In this document: positions 28,978 to 37,932 of the stretch, one piece after another | Layout of the letters: each line of letters begins with the position of its first letter | Position numbering within the stretch: position 1 is the first letter of the stretch | Source: Mycobacterium sp. Root265 | GTDB lineage: Bacteria > Actinomycetota > Actinomycetes > Mycobacteriales > Mycobacteriaceae | Direction of reading: 5' to 3' | NCBI RefSeq assembly: GCF_001428895.1 | Contig: NZ_LMJA01000001.1 | Location: 1,150-65,149 of the forward strand | Length of the DNA: 64,000 nucleotides | Notes under the pieces: generated by a model | What the model saw: only the letters and a program-made list of their open reading frames with translations | What the model was told of the DNA's origin: nothing | Database searches by the model: none | Made by a program: the position numbers and the translations under genes

Positions 28978-31329
28978 ATGGGTGATATGAGTCTGGCGCG
29001 CGAACAACTACCCATCCCGGACGCCAAGCACGTCGGGCTGACCACCTATGACGCCAAGGATCCCAACACCAAGTACCCACCCATCCGGGAGCTGCGGCCG
29101 CCGGCGGGGGCACCGAATGTGCTCATCGTGCTCATCGACGATGTCGGATTCGGCGCGTCCTCGGCATTCGGCGGCCCGTGCCACACCCCGGTGGCCGAGC
29201 GGCTGGCCGCCGGTGGGGTGAAGCTCAACCGCTTCCACACCACCGCCTTGTGCTCGCCGACGCGTCAGGCGCTGCTGACCGGACGTAACCACCACTCGGT
29301 GGGGATGGGGGCCATCACCGAGATGGCGACCTCGGCGCCGGGTAACAACAGCATCCGGCCCAAGGACAAGGCGCCGATCGCCGAAACCCTGAAACTCAAC
29401 GGGTATTCGACGGCGCAGTTCGGCAAGTGTCATGAGGTGCCCGGCTGGGAGGTGACCCCCGTCGGCCCGTTCCATCAGTGGCCTACCGGCTCGGGTTTCG
29501 AGTACTTCTACGGTTTCGTCGGCGGCGAGGCCAACCAGTACTACCCGGGACTCTACGAAGGCACCACAGCGGTCGAGCCGCCCCGCTCGCCGGAGGAGGG
29601 CTACACGCTCACCGAGGATCTCGCCGACCGCGCGATCACCTGGGTGCGGCAGCAGAAGGCGCTGCTGCCCGACAAACCGTTTTTCATGTACTTCGCACCG
29701 GGCGCCACGCATGCCCCGCACCAGGTGTCCAAGGAGTGGTCGGACAAGTACCAGGGCCAGTTCGATGACGGCTGGGATGTGCTGCGGGAGCGAATCATCG
29801 CCGAACAAAAGGAGCTAGGGGTGGTACCCGGGGATGCCGTGCTCACCGCCCGGCACGATGAGATCCCGGCCTGGGATGACATGCCCGAGGAACTGAAACC
29901 GGTGCTGGCGCGCCAGATGGAGATCTACGCCGGCTTCCTGGAGCAGACCGATCACGAGGTCGGCCGCGTCGTCGATGCCATCGAGGAACTCGGCTTCCTC
30001 GACGACACGTTGATCTACTACATCATCGGCGACAACGGGGCCTCGGCCGAAGGCACGATCAACGGTTGCTTCAACGAGATGACGACGCTCAACGGCATGC
30101 CCGGCATCGAGACACCCGAGTTCCTGCTGTCCAAGATCGACGATTTCGGCACCCCGGAGGCCTACAACCACTACGCGGTGGGCTGGGCGCACGGGCTGTG
30201 CACGCCGTACCAGTGGACCAAGCAGGTGGCCTCGCACTGGGGCGGCACCCGCAACGGCACCATCGTGCACTGGCCCAACGGGATCACCGACACCGGTCAG
30301 GTCCGTTCCCAGTTCCACCATGTGATCGATGTGGCGCCGACCATCCTGGAGGCGGCGGGCCTTCCGGCGCCGACGCAGGTGAACGGGATCGCGCAGGCGC
30401 CGCTGGAAGGTGTCAGCATGTTGGGCACGCTGCAGTCCGCCGAGGCGCCAGAGACCCACGAGGTCCAGTACTTCGAGATGATGGGTAACCGCGGCATCTA
30501 CTTCCAGGGCTGGACCGCGGTGACAAAACACCGCACACCGTGGAAGGCCGACACCCCGCCGCCGTTCGACGATGACGTGTGGGAACTCTACGCGCCCGAT
30601 GACTGGACGCAGTCGCGCGATCTCGCCGCCGAGAATCCGCAGAAACTTGCCGAACTGCAACGTCTCTGGCTCATCGAAGCGGTGAAGTACAACGTGGTAC
30701 CACTGGATGACCGGGGCTTCGAACGCATCAACCCAGATATTGCCGGCCGCCCGCAGCTGATCCGCGGCAACACCCAATTGTTGTTCCAGGGCATGCGCGT
30801 CAGCGAGTGGGCGGTGCTGACCCTGAAGAACAAGTCGTACTCGGTGACGGCCAACATCGTGGTTCCCGAGTCCGGGGCCGACGGTGTCATCATCACCCAG
30901 GGCGGCAGCGTGGGCGGCTGGTCGCTGTACGCCCATGAGGGAAAGCTCAAGTACTGCTTCAACTTCTTCGGTATCGAGCATTACATCACGACCGCCGACG
31001 AACCGATCCCGGCCGGAAAACATCAGGTGCGCATGGAGTTCACCTATGACGGCGGCGGCCTGGCCAAGGGTGGCGACGTGGCGCTGTACTACGACGGGAA
31101 GCCCGTCGGCACCGGGCGCGTCGAGCAGACCATCCCGATGGGTTATTCCGCCGATGAAGCCTGCGACGTCGGATCGGACACCGGATCGCCGGCCTCACCG
31201 GATTACGGGCCGACCGGCAACCGCTTCACCGGTCAGATCGACTGGGTGCAACTCGATATCGGCGAGGACAACCATGACCACCTCATCACCGCCGAACAGC
31301 GTTTCAACCTGGCGATGGCGCGCCAGTAG
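28978..31329 (+). CDS. Arylsulfatase, formylglycine-dependent
   Basis: A 783-residue type I sulfatase. LCSPTRQALLTGRN carries the C-x-P-x-R motif; Cys92 would be oxidised to formylglycine, the catalytic residue. Metal-binding residues are in VLIDDVGFG near the N-terminus and IIGDNGAS later on. QFGKCHEVPGW has the conserved lysine. The C-terminal 200 residues form an additional beta-rich domain, as in large mycobacterial sulfatases. No signal peptide is seen. The ATG at 28987 is an alternative start. It is convergent with the SDR gene, 3 bp apart. No formylglycine-generating enzyme or sulfate transporter is in the window. Confidence 0.92.
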   Translation: MGDMSLAREQLPIPDAKHVGLTTYDAKDPNTKYPPIRELRPPAGAPNVLIVLIDDVGFGASSAFGGPCHTPVAERLAAGGVKLNRFHTTALCSPTRQALLTGRNHHSVGMGAITEMATSAPGNNSIRPKDKAPIAETLKLNGYSTAQFGKCHEVPGWEVTPVGPFHQWPTGSGFEYFYGFVGGEANQYYPGLYEGTTAVEPPRSPEEGYTLTEDLADRAITWVRQQKALLPDKPFFMYFAPGATHAPHQVSKEWSDKYQGQFDDGWDVLRERIIAEQKELGVVPGDAVLTARHDEIPAWDDMPEELKPVLARQMEIYAGFLEQTDHEVGRVVDAIEELGFLDDTLIYYIIGDNGASAEGTINGCFNEMTTLNGMPGIETPEFLLSKIDDFGTPEAYNHYAVGWAHGLCTPYQWTKQVASHWGGTRNGTIVHWPNGITDTGQVRSQFHHVIDVAPTILEAAGLPAPTQVNGIAQAPLEGVSMLGTLQSAEAPETHEVQYFEMMGNRGIYFQGWTAVTKHRTPWKADTPPPFDDDVWELYAPDDWTQSRDLAAENPQKLAELQRLWLIEAVKYNVVPLDDRGFERINPDIAGRPQLIRGNTQLLFQGMRVSEWAVLTLKNKSYSVTANIVVPESGADGVIITQGGSVGGWSLYAHEGKLKYCFNFFGIEHYITTADEPIPAGKHQVRMEFTYDGGGLAKGGDVALYYDGKPVGTGRVEQTIPMGYSADEACDVGSDTGSPASPDYGPTGNRFTGQIDWVQLDIGEDNHDHLITAEQRFNLAMARQ

Positions 31330-31332
31330 GCC

Positions 31333-32154
31333 TCAGATCTTCAGATAGCCCTTGTCCGCCGGGATCTGGGCCGCGGTCACCAGTGACGCGCCGTCACCGG
31401 CCAGCCACAGCACGATATCGGACACCAGGTCGGGTGCGGCCAGCGAATCGGTCGGCAGTGCGCCCGGCGAGAAGCTGTGGATGTAGGTCTGGTGGTCGGC
31501 GAACATCTGGTACATCGCCACGTCATTGCCCATCGGGGTGTCGGTGCCATAGGGATGCACCGAATTCACCCGGATGCCGTACGGGCCGAGTTCGATCGCC
31601 AGCGAGTTGGTCAGCGCCACCACCCCGAACTTGGTGGCGCAGTAATGCCCGCAGCCGGGTACCGCCTTGATGCCGGCCGCCGAGCTGATGTTGATGATCG
31701 AGCCGCCGTTGCCGGCCTCGATCATCGGTGGGACGACCGCCCGGATGGTGTTCCACACTCCGGTGAGGTTGATGTCCAGGGTGTCCTGCCACTGCTGCGG
31801 CGAGATCTCCCACAGCCGGCCCCAATTCAGCACACCCGCATTGGCCACCACGATGTCGAGCCGGCCGAACTGCTCGACGGCGTCGGCCACGACCCGCTGC
31901 TGCCCGTCGGAATCGCGGACGTCGACTTCGCGAGCCAGGATCTTGCGGCCCTCGCCCTCGACCAGGGCGACGGTCTCGGCGAGATCGGCGGCGGTCGCCG
32001 GGGGATATCCATTGCCGGTCGCGACCGGCCCGCACGCGTCGATCGCGACGATGTCGGCGCCGGCCCGGGCCAGCCGGACACAGTGCGAACGGCCTTGCCC
32101 GCGCGCGGCTCCGGTGACATAGGCAACGCGTCCGGCCAGCGGCAATTCGGTCAT
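31333..32154 (-). CDS. Mycofactocin-coupled-type SDR oxidoreductase
   Basis: A 273-residue short-chain dehydrogenase. The nucleotide-binding motif is TGAARGQGRSHCVRLARAGADIVAIDA and the catalytic set is S158, Y171 and K175 (YCATK). The extended N-terminal signature and the insertion around CGPVATGNGYPPATAADLAETV are features I associate with mycofactocin-dependent SDRs, which hold NAD tightly and pass electrons to mycofactocin. No mycofactocin biosynthesis genes are in the window. Its ATG overlaps the monooxygenase stop (ATGA), placing it last in the TetR-monooxygenase-SDR operon. It could oxidise the alcohol formed by that monooxygenase. Confidence 0.85.
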   Translation of the reverse strand: MTELPLAGRVAYVTGAARGQGRSHCVRLARAGADIVAIDACGPVATGNGYPPATAADLAETVALVEGEGRKILAREVDVRDSDGQQRVVADAVEQFGRLDIVVANAGVLNWGRLWEISPQQWQDTLDINLTGVWNTIRAVVPPMIEAGNGGSIINISSAAGIKAVPGCGHYCATKFGVVALTNSLAIELGPYGIRVNSVHPYGTDTPMGNDVAMYQMFADHQTYIHSFSPGALPTDSLAAPDLVSDIVLWLAGDGASLVTAAQIPADKGYLKI

Positions 32155-33713
32155 GCGGGCTGCTCCTCGGTCAATGCCTGCGCACTGCGCCGGCTGAATC
32201 GGTAGTCGTCCAGCGGCCCGCGGCGGGCGAACCGCCGTGCCGCGGTGATGGTCTGCGGGCGGTGATAGACCGTTTCGCGGCGGGAGTTGACGAAGTAGGT
32301 GCGCAAACCCGGGTTGCAGTCGGTGAAGTACAGGTGCGCGGTCTTGCCGCGCCGGGCCATATCGGCGTTCCAGCGGGTGAACGCCTCCTGGGTGACCGCG
32401 GCGACCTGGGAGCCCTGGCTCCGGGTCTGCCCGATCACCCGCGCCGCGTGCCGGGCCATGGTCTCGACGAAATCGCACCAGGCGAAGCCGACGAACCCGT
32501 GCGGGCCGACGATCTCCCACCGGTTGGGCAGCCGGGGATGGGCGGTGCCTGCGTAGCTGGCCATCCCGTGGGTGCGGTAGTACTCGGCCAGGTCGAAACC
32601 GTCGGTGCCCAGAATCGTTCCTGGACGGTAGGTTTCGGGGTCGGTCCACAGTTCGTAACCGGTGGCCGCCACCAGCAGGTCGGCGGGCCGGTGCACCCCG
32701 TCGGCGGTCTGCACGCCGTCGCGGGTGATCCGCTCGATGGGGGTGGTGATCAACCGGGTGTTCGGGTTGTTCAGCGCGCGGAAGAACGCGCTGGAGATCA
32801 CCGGCCGTTTGGCCACGATGCCGTAGCGGGGCACCAGCGCCGCCCGGGTCGCCGGGTCACGCACGGTGCAGCGCAACAGCAGCCGGTACAGCCCCCGGCA
32901 GTAGGCGTCATACAGCGGGATCAGCCGCACCAGGATCCGGTCCGGGAGCCGGGAGAAGACGTGCACGATCGGCGCGACCATCGCGATGTCCATCAACAGA
33001 CGTCCGGCGGCGTTCACGCCCGCCAGCACGCCGGGGAGCCGCAGGATCCGCCGCAGTATCGGCGGCAGATCGAAGTCGATCTTGGGCAGCACCCATGCCG
33101 GGGTGCGCTGGTAGATGTCCAGCTGTCCGGCCTCGGCGGACAGGGCGGCTGAGATCTGCACCCCGCTGGAGCCGGTGCCGATCACCGCGATGCGTTTACC
33201 CGCGGTGACATAGGAGTCGTCCCAGGCATTGGGGCGCAGGATGGTTCCCGCGAAGTCCTCCGTGCCGTCGATGTCGACACGCTGTTTGGCGTTGACGTAA
33301 CCGCCCACCGAGCTGATCAGGAAGCGCGCGGTGAGCTCGGGCCGACCGCGGATGGTGAGGCGCCAATACCCGGCCGTGTCATCCCAGCGTTGTTGCAGGA
33401 CTTCGGCATCGGCGATCAGGTGATCGTAGAGACCGAGCCGGGTGGCGGTGTCGCGCAGGTATCGGTAGAGCTCGGGTCCGGGTGCGAAGAGGCGCGACCA
33501 GTCGGGGTTCGGTGCGAAGGACAGTTGATACCAGAGGCTGGGGATGTCGACCGCCAGACCGGGGTAGTGGTTGTCACGCCAGGTCCCGCCGAAATCTGCC
33601 CCGCGCTCGATGATGACGAAGTCATCGATGCCCTGGCGGCGCAGATAGTGCGCCGAGGCGATCCCGCCGGGGCCGGCGCCGATGATGGCCACCTCGTGAT
33701 CGGGCTCGTTCAC
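32151..33713 (-). CDS. Flavin-containing monooxygenase (BVMO-like)
   Basis: A 520-residue class B flavoprotein monooxygenase. The FAD motif is VAIIGAGPGGIASA, followed by FGGTWRDNHYPG, and the NADPH motif is VIGTGSSGVQ. The Baeyer-Villiger fingerprint region reads FAGTILRPNAWD (154-165), so the usual histidine is Arg160. It may thus be an N-/S-oxygenase or a divergent relative. The GTG at 33711-33713 overlaps the tetR stop (GTGA). The frame stays open far upstream but only within tetR. Middle gene of a three-gene operon with an SDR. Confidence 0.88.
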   Translation of the reverse strand: MNEPDHEVAIIGAGPGGIASAHYLRRQGIDDFVIIERGADFGGTWRDNHYPGLAVDIPSLWYQLSFAPNPDWSRLFAPGPELYRYLRDTATRLGLYDHLIADAEVLQQRWDDTAGYWRLTIRGRPELTARFLISSVGGYVNAKQRVDIDGTEDFAGTILRPNAWDDSYVTAGKRIAVIGTGSSGVQISAALSAEAGQLDIYQRTPAWVLPKIDFDLPPILRRILRLPGVLAGVNAAGRLLMDIAMVAPIVHVFSRLPDRILVRLIPLYDAYCRGLYRLLLRCTVRDPATRAALVPRYGIVAKRPVISSAFFRALNNPNTRLITTPIERITRDGVQTADGVHRPADLLVAATGYELWTDPETYRPGTILGTDGFDLAEYYRTHGMASYAGTAHPRLPNRWEIVGPHGFVGFAWCDFVETMARHAARVIGQTRSQGSQVAAVTQEAFTRWNADMARRGKTAHLYFTDCNPGLRTYFVNSRRETVYHRPQTITAARRFARRGPLDDYRFSRRSAQALTEEQPA

Positions 33714-34297
33714 CTGGGTCTCCCGTTCAGTCCGTCGATGATGAAGCCGGCCGCGAATGTGCGCACCGCCCGGGGGCTGTCCAGATTGACGCCCATCGGG
33801 GGAAGCAGCTCGAAACTGAAGAGCACCCGCACGATCCATTCGCCGGCGCGGGTGGGATCCACTCCGGCGCCGACCTCGCCGCAGCTCTGGGCAGCCTTGA
33901 CCCGTTGCCGCCACAGCGCCACGGCGCGGGTCACCAGGTCGTCGCCGATATTGCGCAGCAGCAGTACCAGGATGCTCTCGTTGATGCCGCTGGAGACAAT
34001 GGAATCCGAGTGCCTGCGGTGTGCGCAGATGAGTACCGCCGCGGCCGCCACCTGATCGGCCAGGTGATCGTGGCGGTCCACCTCGGTGGCCATCGCATCG
34101 ACGAAACCGGCTGCCAGGTGGTCGAGGGCGACCTTGATAGCGTGGTCGCGGCTGCCGTATGCGTTGTGCACCGTGCCGCGTGACACTCCGGCGGCCTCGG
34201 CCACGGCGGTCAGGCTGAACTGCCGGGGACCCAGCCTGCGCAGGGTGTCCGCGGTGGCGGCGAGCAGAGCCGGTGAGCGGGAACCGGGACGCGCCAT
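33710..34297 (-). CDS. TetR-family regulator of the monooxygenase operon
   Basis: A 195-residue regulator with an N-terminal helix-turn-helix (FSLTAVAEAAGVSRGTVHNAYGSRDHAIKVAL). It leads the operon and overlaps the monooxygenase gene by 4 nt, which suggests autoregulation of the whole unit. The ATG at 34297 is preferred over a GTG at 34306, because TAATGT ends 7 nt before it and a palindromic operator covers that promoter. The message is probably leaderless. Confidence 0.87.
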   Translation of the reverse strand: MARPGSRSPALLAATADTLRRLGPRQFSLTAVAEAAGVSRGTVHNAYGSRDHAIKVALDHLAAGFVDAMATEVDRHDHLADQVAAAAVLICAHRRHSDSIVSSGINESILVLLLRNIGDDLVTRAVALWRQRVKAAQSCGEVGAGVDPTRAGEWIVRVLFSFELLPPMGVNLDSPRAVRTFAAGFIIDGLNGRPR

Positions 34298-34298
34298 G

Positions 34299-34325
34299 TT
34301 GAACACATTAACCAGATGTGTGCAA
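34299..34325. promoter_or_regulatory. Palindromic operator/promoter of the tetR-monooxygenase-SDR operon
   Basis: TTGAACACAT (34299-34308) and ATGTGTGCAA (34316-34325) are inverted arms matching at 9 of 10 positions around a 7-bp centre. On the minus strand the centre and inner arm contain the -10 hexamer TAATGT (34310-34305), 7 nt from the ATG. The site begins one base before the start codon. A repressor here would block RNA polymerase directly. Confidence 0.75.
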
Positions 34326-34330
34326 CGTGG

Positions 34331-34873
34331 TCAGTGAATCAGCGAAACTGTCCCAGACACGTCCCAGGCGTGGTGGACGATATCGTGCAGGTGGTAGACC
34401 GCGATGGTGGCGACGGTGAATTCACTTCCATTGCTGCGCAATCCGCGCCGATTCCAGCCGTCATCGGGGACCCGGTCATAGCGGTCGGCGACGGTTGTCG
34501 CCGCAGCGCACAGTTCACCGGCGACGGCGCCAGGATCCTGGGACGCGTAGTCATCGGCGATCGCGGTGGCGTCCTGGTCCCAGTTCGGGAACTTCGGCTC
34601 CACTTCGGTCAACATCAACTGCACGCGGTGATCGAAGATGCGGTGCACATCCCGGATGTGGCAGCCGTACTCCAGGTGCGACCACACCCCGGGTGCCGGG
34701 CGGACCCGGACATCCGGCTGCGCCAGTCTGGTCACCCAGGCCGCGGCGTCGCGGCGGATGCGGCCGGCGACACCGGTAGGTCGCACGGTTGCGGGGTCGA
34801 AACCGCAGTCCGGGCAGGCCCGGGTCAGCACCCAGGTCCAGTCCTTGTCGTCGGGGACGATTTCCTCGGTCAC
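34331..34873 (-). CDS. DinB-like four-helix protein
   Basis: A 180-residue protein resembling the DinB/mycothiol-dependent enzyme superfamily. The histidines in SHLEYGCHIRDVHRIFDHRV and VYHLHDIVHHAWDV are candidate metal ligands. Members include metal-dependent thiol transferases, so a detoxification role is possible but unproven. The GTG at 34873 overlaps the stop of the metallopeptidase gene (GTGA). An in-frame extension upstream is less likely. The gene ends 33 bp before the next operon's start. Confidence 0.78.
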   Translation of the reverse strand: MTEEIVPDDKDWTWVLTRACPDCGFDPATVRPTGVAGRIRRDAAAWVTRLAQPDVRVRPAPGVWSHLEYGCHIRDVHRIFDHRVQLMLTEVEPKFPNWDQDATAIADDYASQDPGAVAGELCAAATTVADRYDRVPDDGWNRRGLRSNGSEFTVATIAVYHLHDIVHHAWDVSGTVSLIH

Positions 34874-35769
34874 AATGCGCCGGGGGCGAAGGTGTCGCAC
34901 TTGTTCGGGTCACCGGTCCGGTAACCCTGCGTGAACCACTTCTGCCGCTGCTCGGAGGAGCCGTGCGTCCAGGCCTCGGGATTCACCCGGCCGGTGGCCT
35001 GCTTCTGGATACGGTCATCGCCGACCGACGACGCGGCCGAGAGCGCATCGGCGATATCCTTGTCGCTCAACGGTTCCAGGAACGTCACGTCGGTGCCCTC
35101 CTGCTTGGTGATCGCCGCGTAGTGCGCCCACACCCCGGCATAGCAGTCGGCCTGCAGCTCGGTGCGCACCCCGCCGCCGGTCGGGCCCTGCGGGTCCTGC
35201 TGCGCACGCCCGAGTACCCCGAGCAGATTCTGGACGTGGTGGCCGAACTCGTGGGCGACGACGTACTCCTGGGCCAACGGGCCACCGCTGGAACCGAATT
35301 GATCTCGCAGCACATCGAAGAAGTCGGTGTCGAAATAGGCCGTGCGGTCCGCCGGGCAGTAGAACGGGCCCACCTCGCTGGTGGCCGGGCCGCAACCGGT
35401 GTCCGCCGATCCGGTGAACAATTGCACCTGCGGCCGCTGATAACCCTGTAGCTGCTGTGCCCACACGGCATCCACCGAGTTCCCGGTGGCGATCACCCGG
35501 CACTGCACGATCGCGTTGGCGTCCGCGCCGGTCTTGCACTGGCTCAGATCGAATCCCGGAGCGGAAACCCCTTCGGTGTCATAGCCCCCGCCCTGGGTCT
35601 GCGGCATCACGCTGCCCGGATCCACCCCCAGGAAGAGGGCGACCACGATGAGCAACAGTCCGCCGAGGCCGCCGCCGACGGCGATGCCACGTCCGCCTCC
35701 GCCGCGCCGCCCGCCGCCACTGCTCGACGTGGTGCTCGTGTCGATCTGCATACCTTCGTTGAAGGTCAT
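34870..35769 (-). CDS. Neutral zinc metallopeptidase, YpfJ-like (Rv2575-like), membrane anchored
   Basis: A 299-residue protein. A Ser/Gly-rich N-terminus is followed by one membrane helix (about 31-48) and an outside peptidase domain with zinc motif HEFGHHVQ (173-180) and a third-ligand region ELQADCYAGVW. Cysteines at about 78, 90, 126 and 138 could pair. The ATG at 35769 (MTFNEG) is chosen because a G-rich site (GGTGGGGA) precedes it. Longer in-frame starts exist but overlap the promoter region. It matches the place of Rv2575 in M. tuberculosis. Operon with the DinB-like gene. Confidence 0.85.
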   Translation of the reverse strand: MTFNEGMQIDTSTTSSSGGGRRGGGGRGIAVGGGLGGLLLIVVALFLGVDPGSVMPQTQGGGYDTEGVSAPGFDLSQCKTGADANAIVQCRVIATGNSVDAVWAQQLQGYQRPQVQLFTGSADTGCGPATSEVGPFYCPADRTAYFDTDFFDVLRDQFGSSGGPLAQEYVVAHEFGHHVQNLLGVLGRAQQDPQGPTGGGVRTELQADCYAGVWAHYAAITKQEGTDVTFLEPLSDKDIADALSAASSVGDDRIQKQATGRVNPEAWTHGSSEQRQKWFTQGYRTGDPNKCDTFAPGAL

Positions 35770-35834
35770 CGTCCCCACCAACCCCATCTGCGTGTCGGCA
35801 CCCGCCGCCTGGTCCGAGCCGGGCTCAGCTTTCC

Positions 35835-35844
35835 ACACTACGAT
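35835..35844. promoter_or_regulatory. Divergent promoter with overlapping -10 elements
   Basis: A minus-strand TAGTGT (35840-35835) and a plus-strand TACGAT (35839-35844) share the TA at 35839-35840. The plus element ends 6 nt before the esterase GTG (leaderless). The minus element would start a message with a leader of roughly 60 nt ahead of the metallopeptidase ATG. Confidence 0.55.
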
Positions 35845-35850
35845 TCAGGG

Positions 35851-37326
35851 GTGCCCCCTGTCGCCGAACTGACGACGATCGTGGAGACGACCCATGGACT
35901 GCTCCGAGGTGCCACCGACGGCGGGGTGGGCGTCTGGCGCGGCGTCGCTTACGCCGAACAACCCGTGGACGATCTGCGCTTCATGGCGCCCCGTCCGCTG
36001 CAGCCGTGGTCGGGGGTGCGGGACGCGATCGATCACGGCCCGCTGCCGCCGCAGGGTCGCTCCTTTGTCGGTGGTGGCCGCGACGACCCGAAGATGCGCG
36101 ACGAGGCCTGCCTGACCGTCACCATCTGGTCACCCGATGTGTCCGCATCGTTGCCCGTGATGGTGTGGATTCCCGGTGGCGCGTTCGTATACGGCGCCGG
36201 CCAACTTCAGCTCTACAACGGCTCCCGGCTGGCGGCCAACGGCAACGTCGTCGTGGTCAACGTGACCTATCGGCTCGGCGTCTTCGGCGGATTCGAGCTC
36301 GGCGATCTCGGGCCCGGTTTCGATGACAACCTGTGTCTGCGTGATCAGCTCGCGGCGCTGCGCTGGATCAGGGAGAACATCGGAGCGTTCGGCGGAGATG
36401 CCGGACAGGTGACGGTGTTCGGTGAATCGGCGGGTGCGACGTCGGTGCTCGCGTTGCTGGCCAGCCCGGCCGCCGAGGGCCTGTTCGACCGGGCCATCGC
36501 GCAGAGTCCGGCGCTCCCGCTGATCGCCGACCGGGAGAGCAGGGCCCGCCAGTCGCATGCGTTCCTCGCCGAACTCGGCGTCGGGATCGACGAGATCAAG
36601 GCGCTGCCGCAGCGCAAGCTGCGCCGCGCCGCCGGTCAGATCCAGTTGGAGAGCGCGGCCCAGACACCCACCCTGGCGTACGGACTGACCCACGGTGTCG
36701 ACCTGCTACCGCACCATCCGATCGACGCGGCGCGTTTGGGGCGGGTGGCCACAATCCCATTGATCATCGGGACCAACAGCCATGAGGCGTCGATGTTCGC
36801 CTGGGGCAAGCCCCCCATGCTGCCCACCACGGCCGCAGGCATCGACGGCTTCTTCGCGCGCCGGGCGCCGCAGGCCAGGGATCGGGTACTGGCCGCATAC
36901 CCGGGTTTCCCGCGCAGGCGGGCGCTGGTCGATTTCGGTTCCGACGCCATGTTCGGCGCGCCCACCTGGGCGTTCGCCGATGCCTACAGCGCCGATGCGC
37001 CCACCCACGTGTACCGCTTCGACCACACCACGTGGACGCTGAAGGCGCTCGGTCTCGGCGCGACCCACGGCAGTGAGATCGTGCACATCCAGCACAGCTA
37101 TAGCTCCTACCTCGGTCGCAAGCTGCATCCACTGGGTCGTCGGGTGCAACCCTCGGTGGGCAGGCGGATGCAGCGCACCTGGCTGGACTTCGCCACCGAT
37201 GGACTCAGCGAGTGGCCGCGCTATGACGCGAAGGACCGGCGCACCCTGGTGATCCGCTCGTCCCGCGATGTCACCGTCGAGGATCCCGATGCGATCCGGC
37301 GCGCGGCCTGGGACGGGGTGTACTAG
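35851..37326 (+). CDS. Type B carboxylesterase
   Basis: A 491-residue alpha/beta-hydrolase of the carboxylesterase/lipase B family. The oxyanion-hole segment is WIPGGAFVYGAG (109-112 GGAF), the nucleophile is Ser193 in FGESAGATS, and a likely catalytic His is in THGSEIVHIQHS. ENIGAFGGDAGQVTVFGESAG is the family signature. No signal peptide is apparent. The GTG start lies 6 nt downstream of a TACGAT -10. The physiological ester is unknown. The stop shares CTAG with the convergent SRPBCC gene. Confidence 0.88.
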   Translation: MPPVAELTTIVETTHGLLRGATDGGVGVWRGVAYAEQPVDDLRFMAPRPLQPWSGVRDAIDHGPLPPQGRSFVGGGRDDPKMRDEACLTVTIWSPDVSASLPVMVWIPGGAFVYGAGQLQLYNGSRLAANGNVVVVNVTYRLGVFGGFELGDLGPGFDDNLCLRDQLAALRWIRENIGAFGGDAGQVTVFGESAGATSVLALLASPAAEGLFDRAIAQSPALPLIADRESRARQSHAFLAELGVGIDEIKALPQRKLRRAAGQIQLESAAQTPTLAYGLTHGVDLLPHHPIDAARLGRVATIPLIIGTNSHEASMFAWGKPPMLPTTAAGIDGFFARRAPQARDRVLAAYPGFPRRRALVDFGSDAMFGAPTWAFADAYSADAPTHVYRFDHTTWTLKALGLGATHGSEIVHIQHSYSSYLGRKLHPLGRRVQPSVGRRMQRTWLDFATDGLSEWPRYDAKDRRTLVIRSSRDVTVEDPDAIRRAAWDGVY

Positions 37327-37823
37327 CCGTAGTGCGTGTCGGTGTATCGGCGGAGGTTGTTCAGGAACCGCTGAAACATCCACGCCATCAACGGTTTTCC
37401 CGCTGACATACCCAGCCGCGCGGCGGTGCCGTTCGGCTTCATCGCCATCACCCAGGTCAGGTGGCAACCTTCGTCGGTCGGCACGATCCAGTAATCCTCG
37501 GCGAAGGCGGCGATGCTGGTCGTCGACGCATCGTTGAAGCAAAAAGCCATGTGGCTGTAGGGCTCCCAGGCGAGAAACTCCTCGTGACCGATGATCCCGC
37601 CGCGCATCGTGACGGTGCGGGTGGTGCCGATGTCATAGGGCTGCGGACTGGTCCAGGCCACGTCGGTGATGACACTGGCCCACTGCGGCCACGACCCGGC
37701 ATCGGAGAGCACCTCGAACAGCTGCTCGGGCGTGACGGCCAGGTCGACGGTGCTGACGAAGCGGAACGGGGCATCGGAGATGAAATCCAGGTCGACGCGC
37801 TCGCACGGGTACATTTTCGCCAC
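37323..37823 (-). CDS. SRPBCC (START-like) family protein
   Basis: A 166-residue single-domain protein with the polyketide-cyclase/START-like pattern: FVSTVDLAVTPEQLFEVLSDAGSWPQWAS at the N-terminal half, then alternating strands and a C-terminal helix. These proteins bind hydrophobic ligands in a deep cavity. Ligand unknown. It ends on the shared CTAG with the esterase gene and is divergent from aspS. Confidence 0.8.
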   Translation of the reverse strand: MAKMYPCERVDLDFISDAPFRFVSTVDLAVTPEQLFEVLSDAGSWPQWASVITDVAWTSPQPYDIGTTRTVTMRGGIIGHEEFLAWEPYSHMAFCFNDASTTSIAAFAEDYWIVPTDEGCHLTWVMAMKPNGTAARLGMSAGKPLMAWMFQRFLNNLRRYTDTHYG

Positions 37824-37932
37824 CCGCTGACCCTAGCCGGGCCCGTGACCAGCCGCGGACTGCGGTCGTCGGGCGCCGCAGCCACCCCATTAGACTGAGC
37901 TGTCGTTCCACCCATCGTCATGAGGAGTTTTT

